A DNA stretch of 64,000 nt from Pseudolysinimonas kribbensis (GTDB lineage Bacteria; Actinomycetota; Actinomycetes; Actinomycetales; Microbacteriaceae), in assembly GCF_030161895.1 (NCBI RefSeq), contig NZ_BSVB01000001.1, positions 1,860,001 to 1,924,000 of the forward strand, in the 5' to 3' direction. Below are positions 26,364 through 35,596 of the stretch, piece after piece. The position numbers and the translations under genes are program-made. Below the pieces are notes generated by a model. The model was not told where the DNA came from. It saw nothing but the letters and a program-made list of their open reading frames with translations, and made no database searches. Each line of letters opens with the position of its first letter. Positions within the stretch are counted from its first letter, which is position 1.

Positions 26364-28415
26364 ATGACGGACGTGGTCGATCGCGTGGAGACCGGGGGCG
26401 GCGCAGGCGAGGTGGATGTCGAGGAGCTCGGCGAGCTGCTCATGGGGCGCTGGGCCGCGGCCCGCCGCCACTCGCGCGACCTGGTGAAGCGGCCGGAGTT
26501 CCAGCGCGAGCCCGGGCTGCCGATGCCGGAGCACCGCAAGCGCGTCTTCCATCAGCTCGAGCTGCTCGTCGAGCACGGCGCCGTGCACCGTGCCTTCCCG
26601 AAGCGCCTCGGCGGCGAGGAGGACCACGGCGGCAACATCGCCTCGTTCGAGGAGTTCCTCATCGGCGACCCGTCGCTGCAGATCAAGGCGGGCGTGCAGT
26701 GGGGCCTGTTCGGCGCCGCGATCATGCACCTCGGCACCGAGCGCCACCACGACGCGTTCCTGCCGGGTGCGATGAGCCTCGCGACCCCCGGCGCGTTCGC
26801 GATGACCGAGACCGGGCACGGCTCCGACGTCGCCTCCATCGCCACGACGGCGACCTTCGATCCCGCGACCGACGAGTTCGTGATCGACACCCCGTTCCGC
26901 GCGGCGTGGAAGGACTACATCGGCAACGCCGCGATCGACGCGAAGGGCGCGGTCGTCTTCGCCCAGCTCATCGTGCGGGGCGTCAACCACGGCGTCCACG
27001 CGCTGTACGTGCCGCTGCGCGACGGCGCCGAGTTCCTGCCGGGCATCGGCGGTGAGGACGACGGCCTCAAGGGCGGCCTCAACGGCATCGACAACGGGCG
27101 TCTGCACTTCTCCGGCGTGCGGGTGCCGCGCACCAACCTGCTCAACCGCTACGGGGATGTCGACGAGAACGGCGCCTACAGCTCGCCGATCGCCAGCCCC
27201 GGCCGTCGCTTCTTCACCATGATCGGCACCCTCGTGCAGGGCCGCGTCTCGCTCGACGGCTCGGCGACGGTGGCGAGCAAGCTGGCGCTGGCCATCGCGA
27301 TCCGCTACGCGAACGAGCGCCGCCAGTTCGCCGACTCGGCCGACGGCGAGGAGATCACGCTCCTCGACTACCAGCGCCACCAGCGCCGCCTGCTCCCGCG
27401 GCTCGCAACCGTCTACGCGATGTCGTTCGCGCACGAGGAGCTGCTGGCCAAGTTCCACGACGTCTTCTCGGGCGCCCACGACACCGACGCCGACCGGCAG
27501 GAGCTCGAGACCCTCGCGGCCTCGCTCAAGCCGTTCTCGACGTGGGCGGCCCTCGACATCCTGCAGGAGACCCGCGAGGCGATGGGCGGTCAGGGCTTCA
27601 TGGCCGAGAACCGCGTCGCTCTGCTGCGAGCCGATCTCGACGTGTACGTGACGTTCGAGGGCGACAACAACGTGCTCCTGCAGCTCGTCGCGAAGCGGTT
27701 GCTGAGCGACTACGCGCGCCGCTTCTCCAAGCCGGATGCCGCCGCCATCGCCGGACTCGTCGCCGCCCAGGTGGGTGAGGTGGCGATCAACCGCTCCGGT
27801 CTCCGCGCGCTCGGTCAGCGCATCGGCGACCTGGGATCGACGGCCCGCTCGATCGGACGGCTGCAGTCGGCGGCCGCGCAGCGCGCGCTGCTGACCGACC
27901 GGGTCGAGACGATGGTCGGCGACATCGCGGGTCGCATGCGCGGCGTCGCGAAGCTCTCTCCCACCGAGGCCGCCGCCCTGTTCAACGCGAACCAGAACGA
28001 GCTCATCGAGGCGGCGTACGCGCACGCGGAGCTGCTCGAGTGGGAGGCGTTCACCGCCGGGCTCGCGCGCGTCACGCATCCGGGCACCCGGAAGGTGCTC
28101 ACCTGGCTGCGCGACCTGTTCGGCCTGGGGCTCATCGAGAAGCACGCGGCGTGGCACCTCATCAACGGCCGGATCTCCGGCCAGCGCGCCCAGGCGATCA
28201 CGGACTACATCGACGACCGGCTGCTGCCGCGGCTGCGACCGCACGCGCAGGCGCTCGTCGACGCGTTCGAGTTCGAGCAGGCCCACCTCGGCGCCTCGGT
28301 CGCGAGCGGCGTCGAGCGCGAGCGCCAGGACGAGGCCCGCGCCTGGTTCGCGGCCCAGGAGGCGGCGGGCACGGCGCCCACGATGGAGAAGAAGGCCGCC
28401 GCGCCGAAGCGCTGA
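26364..28415 (+). CDS. Acyl-CoA oxidase/dehydrogenase family protein
   Basis: 683 residues, the size of acyl-CoA oxidases rather than dehydrogenases. Domains: alpha N-terminal (1-150), beta barrel with the FAD segment FAMTETGHGSDVASIATTA, the middle domain and a C-terminal acyl-CoA oxidase extension. EAMGGQGFMAENRVALLRAD and VYVTFEGDNNVLLQLVAKRL carry the usual catalytic-Glu region. It should oxidise acyl-CoA to enoyl-CoA with O2 or an electron acceptor in fatty-acid breakdown. ATG 26364 follows GGGAGG by six bases. It is a single gene; no other beta-oxidation gene is nearby. Confidence 0.9.
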   Translation: MTDVVDRVETGGGAGEVDVEELGELLMGRWAAARRHSRDLVKRPEFQREPGLPMPEHRKRVFHQLELLVEHGAVHRAFPKRLGGEEDHGGNIASFEEFLIGDPSLQIKAGVQWGLFGAAIMHLGTERHHDAFLPGAMSLATPGAFAMTETGHGSDVASIATTATFDPATDEFVIDTPFRAAWKDYIGNAAIDAKGAVVFAQLIVRGVNHGVHALYVPLRDGAEFLPGIGGEDDGLKGGLNGIDNGRLHFSGVRVPRTNLLNRYGDVDENGAYSSPIASPGRRFFTMIGTLVQGRVSLDGSATVASKLALAIAIRYANERRQFADSADGEEITLLDYQRHQRRLLPRLATVYAMSFAHEELLAKFHDVFSGAHDTDADRQELETLAASLKPFSTWAALDILQETREAMGGQGFMAENRVALLRADLDVYVTFEGDNNVLLQLVAKRLLSDYARRFSKPDAAAIAGLVAAQVGEVAINRSGLRALGQRIGDLGSTARSIGRLQSAAAQRALLTDRVETMVGDIAGRMRGVAKLSPTEAAALFNANQNELIEAAYAHAELLEWEAFTAGLARVTHPGTRKVLTWLRDLFGLGLIEKHAAWHLINGRISGQRAQAITDYIDDRLLPRLRPHAQALVDAFEFEQAHLGASVASGVERERQDEARAWFAAQEAAGTAPTMEKKAAAPKR

Positions 28416-28441
28416 ACCCCTGGCATGCGGGGACGAGCGGG

Positions 28442-28555
28442 ATGTCGGCGCTCGACCACTGCGCGCATCCGGATGCCGCCTCCTTCCTCGAGCGGATCTG
28501 CACCGACATCGCGGAGGCGCTCGCCCCGCGTCGAGGAATACGCCGCGATCGGTAG
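28442..28555 (+). CDS. Possible small ORF or gene remnant
   Basis: A 37-residue frame, MSALDHCAHPDAASFLERI through EALAPRRGIRRDR, with normal local codon choice but no ribosome binding site. Its 3' end runs into the left arm of the inverted repeat at 28529, so a longer coding sequence may have been cut by that element. No family is recognised. Confidence 0.15.
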   Translation: MSALDHCAHPDAASFLERICTDIAEALAPRRGIRRDR

Positions 28556-28605
28556 CTGACGCCGCTGACGGGGATGACCGGCAGGTAGCGGCGCATTCCT
28601 CGACG
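28529..28605. repeat. Long-loop inverted repeat between convergent genes
   Basis: The 18-bp arms CGTCGAGGAATACGCCGC (28529-28546) and its complement with one mismatch (28588-28605) surround a 41-bp loop. It lies between the ends of the acyl-CoA oxidase and nuclease genes. Same class as the repeats at 18293, 21629, 33726 and 61706. Confidence 0.75.
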
Positions 28606-28632
28606 TCGGGCCCCGGCGCCGCACCCCGCGGG

Positions 28633-31600
28633 TCAGGGCAGCTTCGCCACGAGGTTCAGCACCCGCGTGCGCTGGGTCGCGCTGAAGTTGTCGTCGCTGA
28701 TGAGGCTGATGGCCGCGCCGTGGAATCCGTGGATGCCGAGGCTGCCGGTGACCGCCATGCCCTCGAAGTTGTCGAGGAGCGGGTTCGCCTGCGGCTCGAG
28801 CGCGGTCGCACCGAGCGTCGGGCACGTGACGAGATCCGCGACGAGCTTCTTCGCCACGGCGTCGCCGGTCGCGGCGGAGAGATCGGCGACGCCGGAGACG
28901 TCGGTCGCCTTCGACGCCTTCGTCACCGCGTACAGGGAGACCGCGTTGCCGGTGGCCGGGTCGTACGACGCCTCCTCGACGAGCAGGGAGTCCCGGCCGT
29001 AGGCGGCGACCTCCGGGATCCGCTGACCGGCCTCCGCGCGATAGGCGATCTGCTTCGAGAGCGACCACGTGCCGTGCCGACCCGCCGTGTAGACGAGGAA
29101 GCGGTGCATCGTCGCGTCGCCCGAGGCGGAGACGTCGCCCGAGAGCGCGCCCTCCATCGCCGCGACGATGGTCTTCCCGTCCGGCGAGATCGTCAGGCCC
29201 TCGAGGGTCGCATTGGCGGTGGCCTGCCCATCGGATGTCGTGCCGGTCACCGCGAATCGCGCGGGCACGGGCAGCGACGCCTTCTGCACCCCGTCGCGCC
29301 CGAAGATCCGAATCGACGGTTCGGTCTCCGAGCTCACGAGGAAGTCGCCGTCCGGCAGCACGGCGAGGCCCTCGTCGTCGGCCGTCTCGCCGGTGTACGG
29401 GGTGCCATCCGGAGCCTTCAGCACGAGCGGAGCGTGCGTCGCGGTCGGGTGCGTCGGGCTGCCGATGAACCAGATCCGTGCGGGGTCGGCCGCGTGGTTG
29501 TCGACCGCCGAGACGTAGGAGCGGGTGCGCGCGTCGTAGGCGAGCGAGGAGAGCCCGCCCACCGTGGCGCCGTCGACCTGCTGCTTGTTCAGCGCGTCGG
29601 TGTAGGAGACGGCCAGCGCATCCGGCGAGCAGATCGGCAGGGTCGGCCGCTTCGCCATCCGGAGCCGCACGAGCTGCGGGTCGTGGTCGCTCACCTGGTC
29701 GGCGAACTCCGCGTTCAGGTGCACCACCTCGTACTGCACCGAGCCGTCGCGCACCGAGCCGGCGCCCCGCGTGACGAGGATGTGGTCGAGCGCCTCGGAG
29801 ATGCCGTCGTAGACGTAGGTGTACTGCTGGTTCTGCGGCAGCGTCGTGATGAGGTCGGTCAGCACCCGGTGCGGGCCGGTGCCCGTGAGCGTCTGCAACG
29901 CCGGACTGAACTGATAGTCGTTGAGGTCGCCGGCGACCACGACCTTGGCGTTGTGATCGCGCTTCAGGATCGAGGCGACGAAATCGTGCACCTCGGTCGC
30001 CTGCGCCTTGCGCTGCACGGCGGAGGACTGCGCCGGGTACTGGAACCGGCCGTCCGCGTTCTGGTCGCCGAGCTTGGAGTCGAAGTGGTTGCCGATCACG
30101 AAGACGTGCTGCCCGCGGAAGACGAACTCGCCCACGAGCGGCTTGCGGCTGTCCTGCCAGGCCGGGCTCGTCGGGTCGATGCGCCCCGGCGAGAGGGTGA
30201 GGCCGACCGTGCCGCGGGTCTTGGTGACCGCGGTGCCGGTCGTGGAGCGGTCGACGGATGCCGATCCGGCGTCGACGAACGAGACCCGCGACGGGTCGAA
30301 CAGGAACGCCACCCGGATGTTGCCGCCCGGCTGCCCGCCGTCCTGGTCGTTCACCGGGTCGATCTCGCGCCACTGATAGAACGGCCCGCCCGCGGCGGCG
30401 ATCGCGGCCGTGAGCTTCTGGAGGGTCTGATCGGCGGCCACGGTGCCCGAGTCGGCGGCGCCGTCGTTGTCCTGCACCTCCTCGAGTGCCACGACATCCG
30501 GCGAGGCGAGGTTGGTGACGATGCCCGCCGCGAGCCGCGCGTACTTGGCGGCCGGGTCGCCGGGGGCGAGGTTCTCGACGTTGTAGGTGGCGACCGCGAG
30601 CTGATCGGCGGCCTGCTTCGACGCGACCGTGGGCATGAGGCCGTGCCGGGCGACGGTGCCGAGCTTCGTCGCGGCGATGAGGTAGCCGCCGAAGCTCGAC
30701 CAGTCGATCGGGCCGACGGTGGCGCCGGTGAGCACGTCGCCGACGTTCGCCGCCGGATCGGAGCCGTCGATCGGCACGACCTCGAGGCGTCCCGACGGGG
30801 TCTGGTTCTCGCCCGTGAGGAAGGTGCCGCCGCGCGGCGTCACCGTCTGGTCGGGCTTGGTCGTCACGTACGTCTCGCCGTACGGGTTCGACGGGCCGAC
30901 GACCCGCGCGTCGTCGACCTCGGCGCGCATGCCCTCGATCGACTCGTCGTAGTCGAGGGCGGAGCGCGCGGGCTGGATGCCGGTGGTCTCGATGTTCGCG
31001 CCGCCGAGGTCCGGCGCGTACCGGTCGGGCACGGTCGTCGGCGTCAGCAGCACGGGGGCGGGCAGGGCGTTGCCGTGCGAGAGCACGTACACGCTCGAGC
31101 TGCCGATCTCGGTGGTCGAGAGGTTGGAGGTGGTGGCGAGGGTGTCGCCGTCGGCGAGCGGGTAGTAGTCCTTGACCGTGCCGGAGACGAGCACGGAGTC
31201 GCCGACGGCGACGGTCGGGGTGCTCGTGAAGACGAACACGCCCTCGCTCGTGGAGGTGTCGGCGTCGGGGGTCGGGTCCTGGATCCAGTAGCCCCGGCTC
31301 GATCCGGTGTTGCGCACGGCCGTCACGATGCCGGGAACGTTCTGCACCTTCTGGTCGTCGAGCGGCGACACCCACGAGTCGCCCTGGATGTCGTGGATGC
31401 GCACGTCGCCGGGGGTGGGCGGGGTGCCGCCGCCGTCGCCCGGGCCGAGGTCGACGGTCTGCCCCGCGGCGTTGGTGGGGGTCGGGATCCCGGCCCTGAA
31501 GTCCGCGGCGTTGTCGTCGGTGTCGGCGCCGGTGCGGGCGTCCGAGGTCGCGGCGTTCAGGCCGGGCGCGGGCGCGGTCTCCGAGACGGTCGCGGTGCCG

Positions 31601-32031
31601 TAGCCGACGAGGTCGACCGTGGTGGCGTCGTGATGCAGCACCACGGTGCCGTTGCTCGCGCTCAGCGCGAGGGTGCCGGTGGCATCCGGGGACGGGAGCG
31701 CGACGGTGCCGCTCGTGCCGCCGGACTCCTGCACGAGGTACGTCGCACCGGCGGCGATCGACCCCGCGAGCGTCGTGCTGCCGCCGGACGAGCCGCTCGC
31801 GGAGCGGTACTCGAGGGTCCAGCCGTCGACGTCGACGGCCGCGCCCGAGAGGTTCTTGAGCTCGATGAAGTCGTTGGTCAGCGTGGAGCCGTTGTTGCCT
31901 CCGCCGCCGTAGACCTCGTTGATGACGATGTCGGTGCTCGCGGCGTTCGCGGGGGCCGCGACGGCGATCCCGGTGAGGACGAGTCCGCCGGTGGCGGCGG
32001 CGACGGCGATGGAGCGGATGAGGTGGGACAC
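28633..32031 (-). CDS. Secreted ExeM/NucH-type nuclease with lamin-tail domain and esterase-like C-terminus
   Basis: 1132 residues. A signal peptide (1-31, ending AAPANA) precedes a lamin-tail-like domain (about 32-160; TDIVINEVYGGGGNNGST, NDFIELKNLSG). Next is an OB-fold region (about 200-320), then the endonuclease/exonuclease/phosphatase domain (about 490-800) with YNVENL, VVALEEVQD, GNHFDSK, VVAGDLND and SDHDPQ, all catalytic segments of the family. An esterase-like/phytase-like domain follows to the end. It should degrade extracellular DNA for phosphate or carbon. GTG 32031 is the likely start. A PhoP-type box lies about 40 bp upstream. Confidence 0.88.
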   Translation of the reverse strand: MSHLIRSIAVAAATGGLVLTGIAVAAPANAASTDIVINEVYGGGGNNGSTLTNDFIELKNLSGAAVDVDGWTLEYRSASGSSGGSTTLAGSIAAGATYLVQESGGTSGTVALPSPDATGTLALSASNGTVVLHHDATTVDLVGYGTATVSETAPAPGLNAATSDARTGADTDDNAADFRAGIPTPTNAAGQTVDLGPGDGGGTPPTPGDVRIHDIQGDSWVSPLDDQKVQNVPGIVTAVRNTGSSRGYWIQDPTPDADTSTSEGVFVFTSTPTVAVGDSVLVSGTVKDYYPLADGDTLATTSNLSTTEIGSSSVYVLSHGNALPAPVLLTPTTVPDRYAPDLGGANIETTGIQPARSALDYDESIEGMRAEVDDARVVGPSNPYGETYVTTKPDQTVTPRGGTFLTGENQTPSGRLEVVPIDGSDPAANVGDVLTGATVGPIDWSSFGGYLIAATKLGTVARHGLMPTVASKQAADQLAVATYNVENLAPGDPAAKYARLAAGIVTNLASPDVVALEEVQDNDGAADSGTVAADQTLQKLTAAIAAAGGPFYQWREIDPVNDQDGGQPGGNIRVAFLFDPSRVSFVDAGSASVDRSTTGTAVTKTRGTVGLTLSPGRIDPTSPAWQDSRKPLVGEFVFRGQHVFVIGNHFDSKLGDQNADGRFQYPAQSSAVQRKAQATEVHDFVASILKRDHNAKVVVAGDLNDYQFSPALQTLTGTGPHRVLTDLITTLPQNQQYTYVYDGISEALDHILVTRGAGSVRDGSVQYEVVHLNAEFADQVSDHDPQLVRLRMAKRPTLPICSPDALAVSYTDALNKQQVDGATVGGLSSLAYDARTRSYVSAVDNHAADPARIWFIGSPTHPTATHAPLVLKAPDGTPYTGETADDEGLAVLPDGDFLVSSETEPSIRIFGRDGVQKASLPVPARFAVTGTTSDGQATANATLEGLTISPDGKTIVAAMEGALSGDVSASGDATMHRFLVYTAGRHGTWSLSKQIAYRAEAGQRIPEVAAYGRDSLLVEEASYDPATGNAVSLYAVTKASKATDVSGVADLSAATGDAVAKKLVADLVTCPTLGATALEPQANPLLDNFEGMAVTGSLGIHGFHGAAISLISDDNFSATQRTRVLNLVAKLP

Positions 32032-32071
32032 GGTTCTACCCCCGGATAGGTGACAGTCCCATGAGACACCC

Positions 32072-32093
32072 GATGGGTGAACTTGGGAAGAAC
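32072..32093 (-). promoter_or_regulatory. Candidate PHO box (PhoP direct repeats) upstream of the nuclease
   Basis: Read on the minus strand, two adjacent 11-bp units GTTCTTCCCAA and GTTCACCCATC start with GTTC. They resemble the tandem GTTCAYYYRG units bound by actinobacterial PhoP. The second fits well, the first partly. A secreted nuclease is a usual PhoP target under phosphate starvation. Confidence 0.45.
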
Positions 32094-32136
32094 GAAAGAC
32101 TTCCGGCCGTCGGCGGTCCACGGCAGGGTGGGGCGC

Positions 32137-33057
32137 ATGAGCCGCGACGACGAGGTCATCGACTGGCTGCTGGAGGGCGATCCCGCCGTCCGCTGGCAGG
32201 CCATGCGCGACCTGACCGACGCGAGCCCGGATGCCGTGGCGGCCGAGCGGGCGCGCGTGGCGCACGAGGGCTGGTGCCCCGGATGGCTGGCGCGCCAGCG
32301 CCCCGACGGCACCTGGGGCGGCGGCGGGGAGGGCGAGCCGACGTGGAGGTTCAATCTCGACATCCTGGAGATCATCCGGCTGCTCGGGCCCGATCCCGCC
32401 GACCCGGAGGTGCGCCGGCGGATCGAGCTCACCCGTGACCTCGTGCACTGGCCCGACGAGTTCGGGTCGCCCCCGTACTTCGAGGGCGAGGTGGAGGCCT
32501 GCATCAACGGGGAGGTGCTCTCGCAGGGCGCCTTCTTCGGCGAGCCGACCCGGTCGCTGGCCGAACGGCTGGTGTCGGAGCAGCTGGCCGACGGCGGCTG
32601 GAACTGCGAGGCGCCGCAGAGCTCCCGGGGTTCCTTCAACTCGACGATCCGGGTGCTCGAGGGGCTGCTCGCCTACGAGCGCGCGGTCGGGGGCTGGGAG
32701 CCGGCGGCGGCAGCCCGCGCCCGCGGCGAGGAGTACCTGCTCGAGCGCGGGATGCTGCGGCGCCGGTCTACCGGGGAGCTCGTCGACGAGGGCTTCCTGC
32801 GCTTCGGCTGGCCGGGACGCTGGCTCTACGACGTGCTCCGCGGCCTGGACCACCTGCGGGATGCCGGCCGCGGCACCGACCCGCGCCTGGACGAGGCCCT
32901 CGAGATCGTGCGCACGCGCCGCGGCGCCGACGGCCGCTGGATCGCCGAGAACGCCCCGCCGGAGCCGGGCATCGGCGAGGTGGAGCCGTCGGGCGAGCCG
33001 AGCCGGATGGTCACCCTCCGCGCCCTGCGGGTGCTGCGCCACTTCGACGCCGCCTGA
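32137..33057 (+). CDS. Alpha/alpha-toroid protein, squalene-cyclase-like fold
   Basis: 306 residues of repeated helix pairs containing QRPDGTWGGG, EQLADGGWNCEAPQSSRG and RGADGRWIAENA. These resemble QW-type repeats of squalene/hopene cyclases and prenyltransferase beta subunits. The DxDD catalytic motif of squalene-hopene cyclases is not seen, so it is more likely a distant terpenoid-cyclase-fold protein than an active triterpene cyclase. ATG 32137 gives the natural start MSRDDEVIDWLLEGD. It is divergent from the secreted nuclease. Function unknown. Confidence 0.65.
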   Translation: MSRDDEVIDWLLEGDPAVRWQAMRDLTDASPDAVAAERARVAHEGWCPGWLARQRPDGTWGGGGEGEPTWRFNLDILEIIRLLGPDPADPEVRRRIELTRDLVHWPDEFGSPPYFEGEVEACINGEVLSQGAFFGEPTRSLAERLVSEQLADGGWNCEAPQSSRGSFNSTIRVLEGLLAYERAVGGWEPAAAARARGEEYLLERGMLRRRSTGELVDEGFLRFGWPGRWLYDVLRGLDHLRDAGRGTDPRLDEALEIVRTRRGADGRWIAENAPPEPGIGEVEPSGEPSRMVTLRALRVLRHFDAA

Positions 33058-33101
33058 GCACCGGTCCGCCGCATCGGGGGATGGGGCAGGATACGGGGGT
33101 G

Positions 33102-33692
33102 ATGCCCGAGGCGAGCGACCGTGTCCTGACGGTGCCGAACGTCATCTCGCTCGCGCGCCTCGTGCTCTTCGCGCCGCTGTTCGTCATCCTGCTGCTGCCG
33201 CTGCACTCGCCGTTCGGCGCCCTCGTGGCCGCGCTCGCGCTCGCCGCCACCGACTGGATCGACGGCTACGTCGCGCGGCGCTTCCACCAGGTGTCGGAGC
33301 TGGGCCGCAAGCTCGATGCGATCGCCGACCGTCTCAGCCAGATCGTCATCGCGGTGACGATGGTGATCGGCGGGTACCTGCCGTGGTGGCTGCTGCTGGC
33401 GATCATGGTGCCGGACCTCGTGTTCGGCATCGCGGTGTTCGCGCGCAGCCGCGACCGCGCGATCCCGGTGCGGTGGGTGGGCCGGATCCGCACGGCGCTG
33501 CTCATGATCGGGATGCCGCTCATCCTCTTCGTCGCGGCCATCGCGCCCGACAATCTGCTGCTGCGCGATCTCGCCCTCGGGATCGTGATCCTCGGGGCCG
33601 TGCTCCACGTCGTCGCGGACGCCCTCTACACGTGGACGCTGCTGCGCGGCACCGCGATGCTCGCGCGCGACGCGCACCCCGCGGAGCGCTAG
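33102..33692 (+). CDS. CDP-alcohol phosphatidyltransferase family protein
   Basis: A 196-residue integral membrane protein with the full catalytic motif D-x2-DG-x2-AR-x8-G-x3-D-x3-D: DWIDGYVARR followed by LGRKLDAIAD. It transfers a phosphatidyl group from CDP-diacylglycerol to an alcohol such as glycerol phosphate or inositol phosphate; which one cannot be told. The N-terminal TVPNVISLARL is typical of PgsA-like members. ATG 33102 is preferred; ATG 33081 would add seven residues. Confidence 0.85.
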   Translation: MPEASDRVLTVPNVISLARLVLFAPLFVILLLPLHSPFGALVAALALAATDWIDGYVARRFHQVSELGRKLDAIADRLSQIVIAVTMVIGGYLPWWLLLAIMVPDLVFGIAVFARSRDRAIPVRWVGRIRTALLMIGMPLILFVAAIAPDNLLLRDLALGIVILGAVLHVVADALYTWTLLRGTAMLARDAHPAER

Positions 33693-33725
33693 GCGCGCCG
33701 CCTCCGTTCTCGCCGCGTCGCCCCC

Positions 33726-33813
33726 TTCCGAAATGCAGGAGAACGTGCGGGCGGCGTCGGACGAGAGGTCGCCTGCGCCTGGCTCGAGGGCCGTCTGCTC
33801 CTGCATTTCGGAA
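33726..33813. repeat. Long-loop inverted repeat, perfect 16-bp arms
   Basis: TTCCGAAATGCAGGAG (33726-33741) and its perfect complement (33798-33813) enclose 56 bp. It lies downstream of the phosphatidyltransferase, before a same-direction small gene. The rest of the 281-bp gap (33693-33973) holds no recognisable gene. Confidence 0.8.
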
Positions 33814-33973
33814 ACGGTGCGGCGGCGGAGTGCGCGGGCGATGCGAAGGTCGTCCCAGCCGAAGCGGCCCTCGTCGGGAAGCGGGCGCCTGAGGCGCCCT
33901 ACTCCCGCGGGAGTACGGCGGAATCCACCCCCAGACCGATGCCTCCGCGCCCGCAACGGGCGAGCATCGAAGC

Positions 33974-34210
33974 ATGAACGAGATGGAGCTGCCGTCGAGC
34001 CAGACGGCCGAGGTGGAGTTCACCGGTCGCCGTGGCGCGTACCGGCTCATCAACGTCGGCCGTGAGCGCTGGCTGGTCTACGGCAAGGGCGCGCTGCAGT
34101 ACGTCGCGATGCTCGTCAAGCGCGGCATGACCTTCGAGCTGCACCCGATGCTGCCGCACGGTCCGGATGTCGCGGGGCACGATCTCACCGAGGTCGCCCT
34201 CGCCCTGTGA
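33974..34210 (+). CDS. Conserved small protein of unknown function
   Basis: A 78-residue protein, MNEMELPSSQTAEVEFTG, with RGAYRLINVGRERWLVYG and a C-terminal PHGPDVAGHDLTEVAL. No signal peptide or membrane helix; compact, mixed alpha/beta composition. ATG 33974 lies just after CATCGAAGC with no strong ribosome binding site. I recognise no family. Codon use is typical of the region, so it is probably a real gene. Confidence 0.55.
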   Translation: MNEMELPSSQTAEVEFTGRRGAYRLINVGRERWLVYGKGALQYVAMLVKRGMTFELHPMLPHGPDVAGHDLTEVALAL

Positions 34211-34243
34211 GAGCGCGTCCGTGGCCGTTCCTACACTGAGGGC

Positions 34244-35391
34244 GTGCTCACGGCGCTCGCGATCGACGGCTACCGCTCGATCCGGCGGCTGCGGCTGGAT
34301 CTCGCTCCCGTCACGGTCATCACCGGGCCGAACGGCAGCGGCAAGTCGAGCCTGTACCGCGCACTGCGCCTGCTGGCCGCCGCCGGGCGCGACGGCTCGG
34401 TCGCGGCGCTCGCGCGCGAAGGGGCCTCTCGTCGACGCTGTGGGCGGGGCCGGAGACGCTGAGTCGGGATGTGCGCGCCGGTCGCGCCCCCGCTCAGGGC
34501 ACCGTGCGCACCGGCCCGGTCTCGCTGCGCATGGGATTCGCCGGCGACGAGTTCGGCTACGCGGTGGACCTCGGTCTGCCGATCCCGCAGGAGGGGTCGC
34601 TGTTCGGACGAGACCCTGAGATCAAGGCCGAGTCGATCTGGCACGGCTCCGTGCCGCGGCCGGCCACGGCGCTCGCCGAGCGCATCGGGCCGCACGTGCG
34701 GCTGCGCGACGACGGTGGGTGGACATCCGCCGATCGCGCGCTCGCGCCGTGGGAGAGCATGCTCGACGAGGTCGACTCGCCCGAGGTGCGGGCTGTGCGC
34801 AGGGCGTTGCGCGGCTGGCGGTTCTACGACCACATCCGGGCCGACCCGGAGTCGCCCGTGCGCGCCGCGGAGATCGGCACCCGCACGCCGGTGCTCGCCT
34901 CCGACGGCCGCGATCTCGCCGGCGCGCTCCAGACGATCCGGGAGATCGGCATGCGCGAGCGACTGGATGCCGCCGTCGACGAGGCGTTCCCGGGCAGCCG
35001 GCTCGACATCCGGGAGCACGACGGCCGCTTCGAGGTGACGCTGGCCCAGCCCGGACTGCTGCGCCCGCTGAGCGCGGCCGAGCTCTCGGACGGCACGCTG
35101 CGCTACCTCGTCTGGGTCGCCGCGCTGCTCTCACCACGTCCGGCGGGGCTCATCGTGCTCAACGAGCCGGAGACGAGCCTGCATCCGGAGCTGCTGCCGG
35201 CGCTCGCCCGGCTCATCGGCGTGGCGTCGCGGGAGTCGCAGCTCGTCGTCGTCTCGCATGCGGCGGTCATCGTCGACGCGCTGCGGCAGGGCGGTGGGCG
35301 CGTCGCGGAGCTTCGGAAGGTCGCCGGCGAGACGCAGGTGGCCGGTCAGGGAACCCTCGACGAGCCGTCCTGGAGCTGGCCGACCCGCTGA
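34244..35391 (+). CDS. AAA-family ATPase, RecF/SMC-like (frameshift)
   Basis: An ABC/SMC-type ATPase of the OLD/RecF-like group. It opens with LTALAIDGYRSIRRLRLDLA, has the Walker A VITGPNGSGKSSLYRALRLL, and near the end the signature LSAAELSDGTLRYLVWVAAL, Walker B GLIVLNEPETSLHPELL and QLVVVSHAAVIVDAL. The frame breaks at G4 34421-34424; one more G joins the halves into 382 residues. No TOPRIM or DUF partner follows, so it is not an obvious Gabija or OLD defence gene. It is probably involved in DNA or RNA metabolism. Confidence 0.82.
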
Positions 35392-35596
35392 GAGGGCGCG
35401 AACACCGCCGCGTGAGAGAAGTCTTACCCAACGAGGGGTGGTCCCCCTTTCGGCGGACACGTAGCGTCAGCGGCACGGTGGCCTAACCCGTACCCCCGCT
35501 TGACCAGGGCCACCGTCACCCCCATCCCCCTGAGACCCGAATCTCTCCGCATACGATGCGGCGCGCTCGCGGTCGCCCTCATCAAGGAGCATCCCC
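35392..35596. other. 205-bp gap upstream of a secreted-protein gene
   Basis: No gene seen. The segment is comparatively pyrimidine-rich, for example CCCCCTTTCGGCGG and CACCCCCATCCCCCTGAG, with a possible -10 element CATACGATG near 35549. The promoter of the secreted protein is probably here. Confidence 0.4.

Noticed and set aside
34244..35391. A phage-defence ATPase (OLD or Gabija-like)
   Set aside because: No TOPRIM domain, no partner helicase or effector gene, and no defence island around it.
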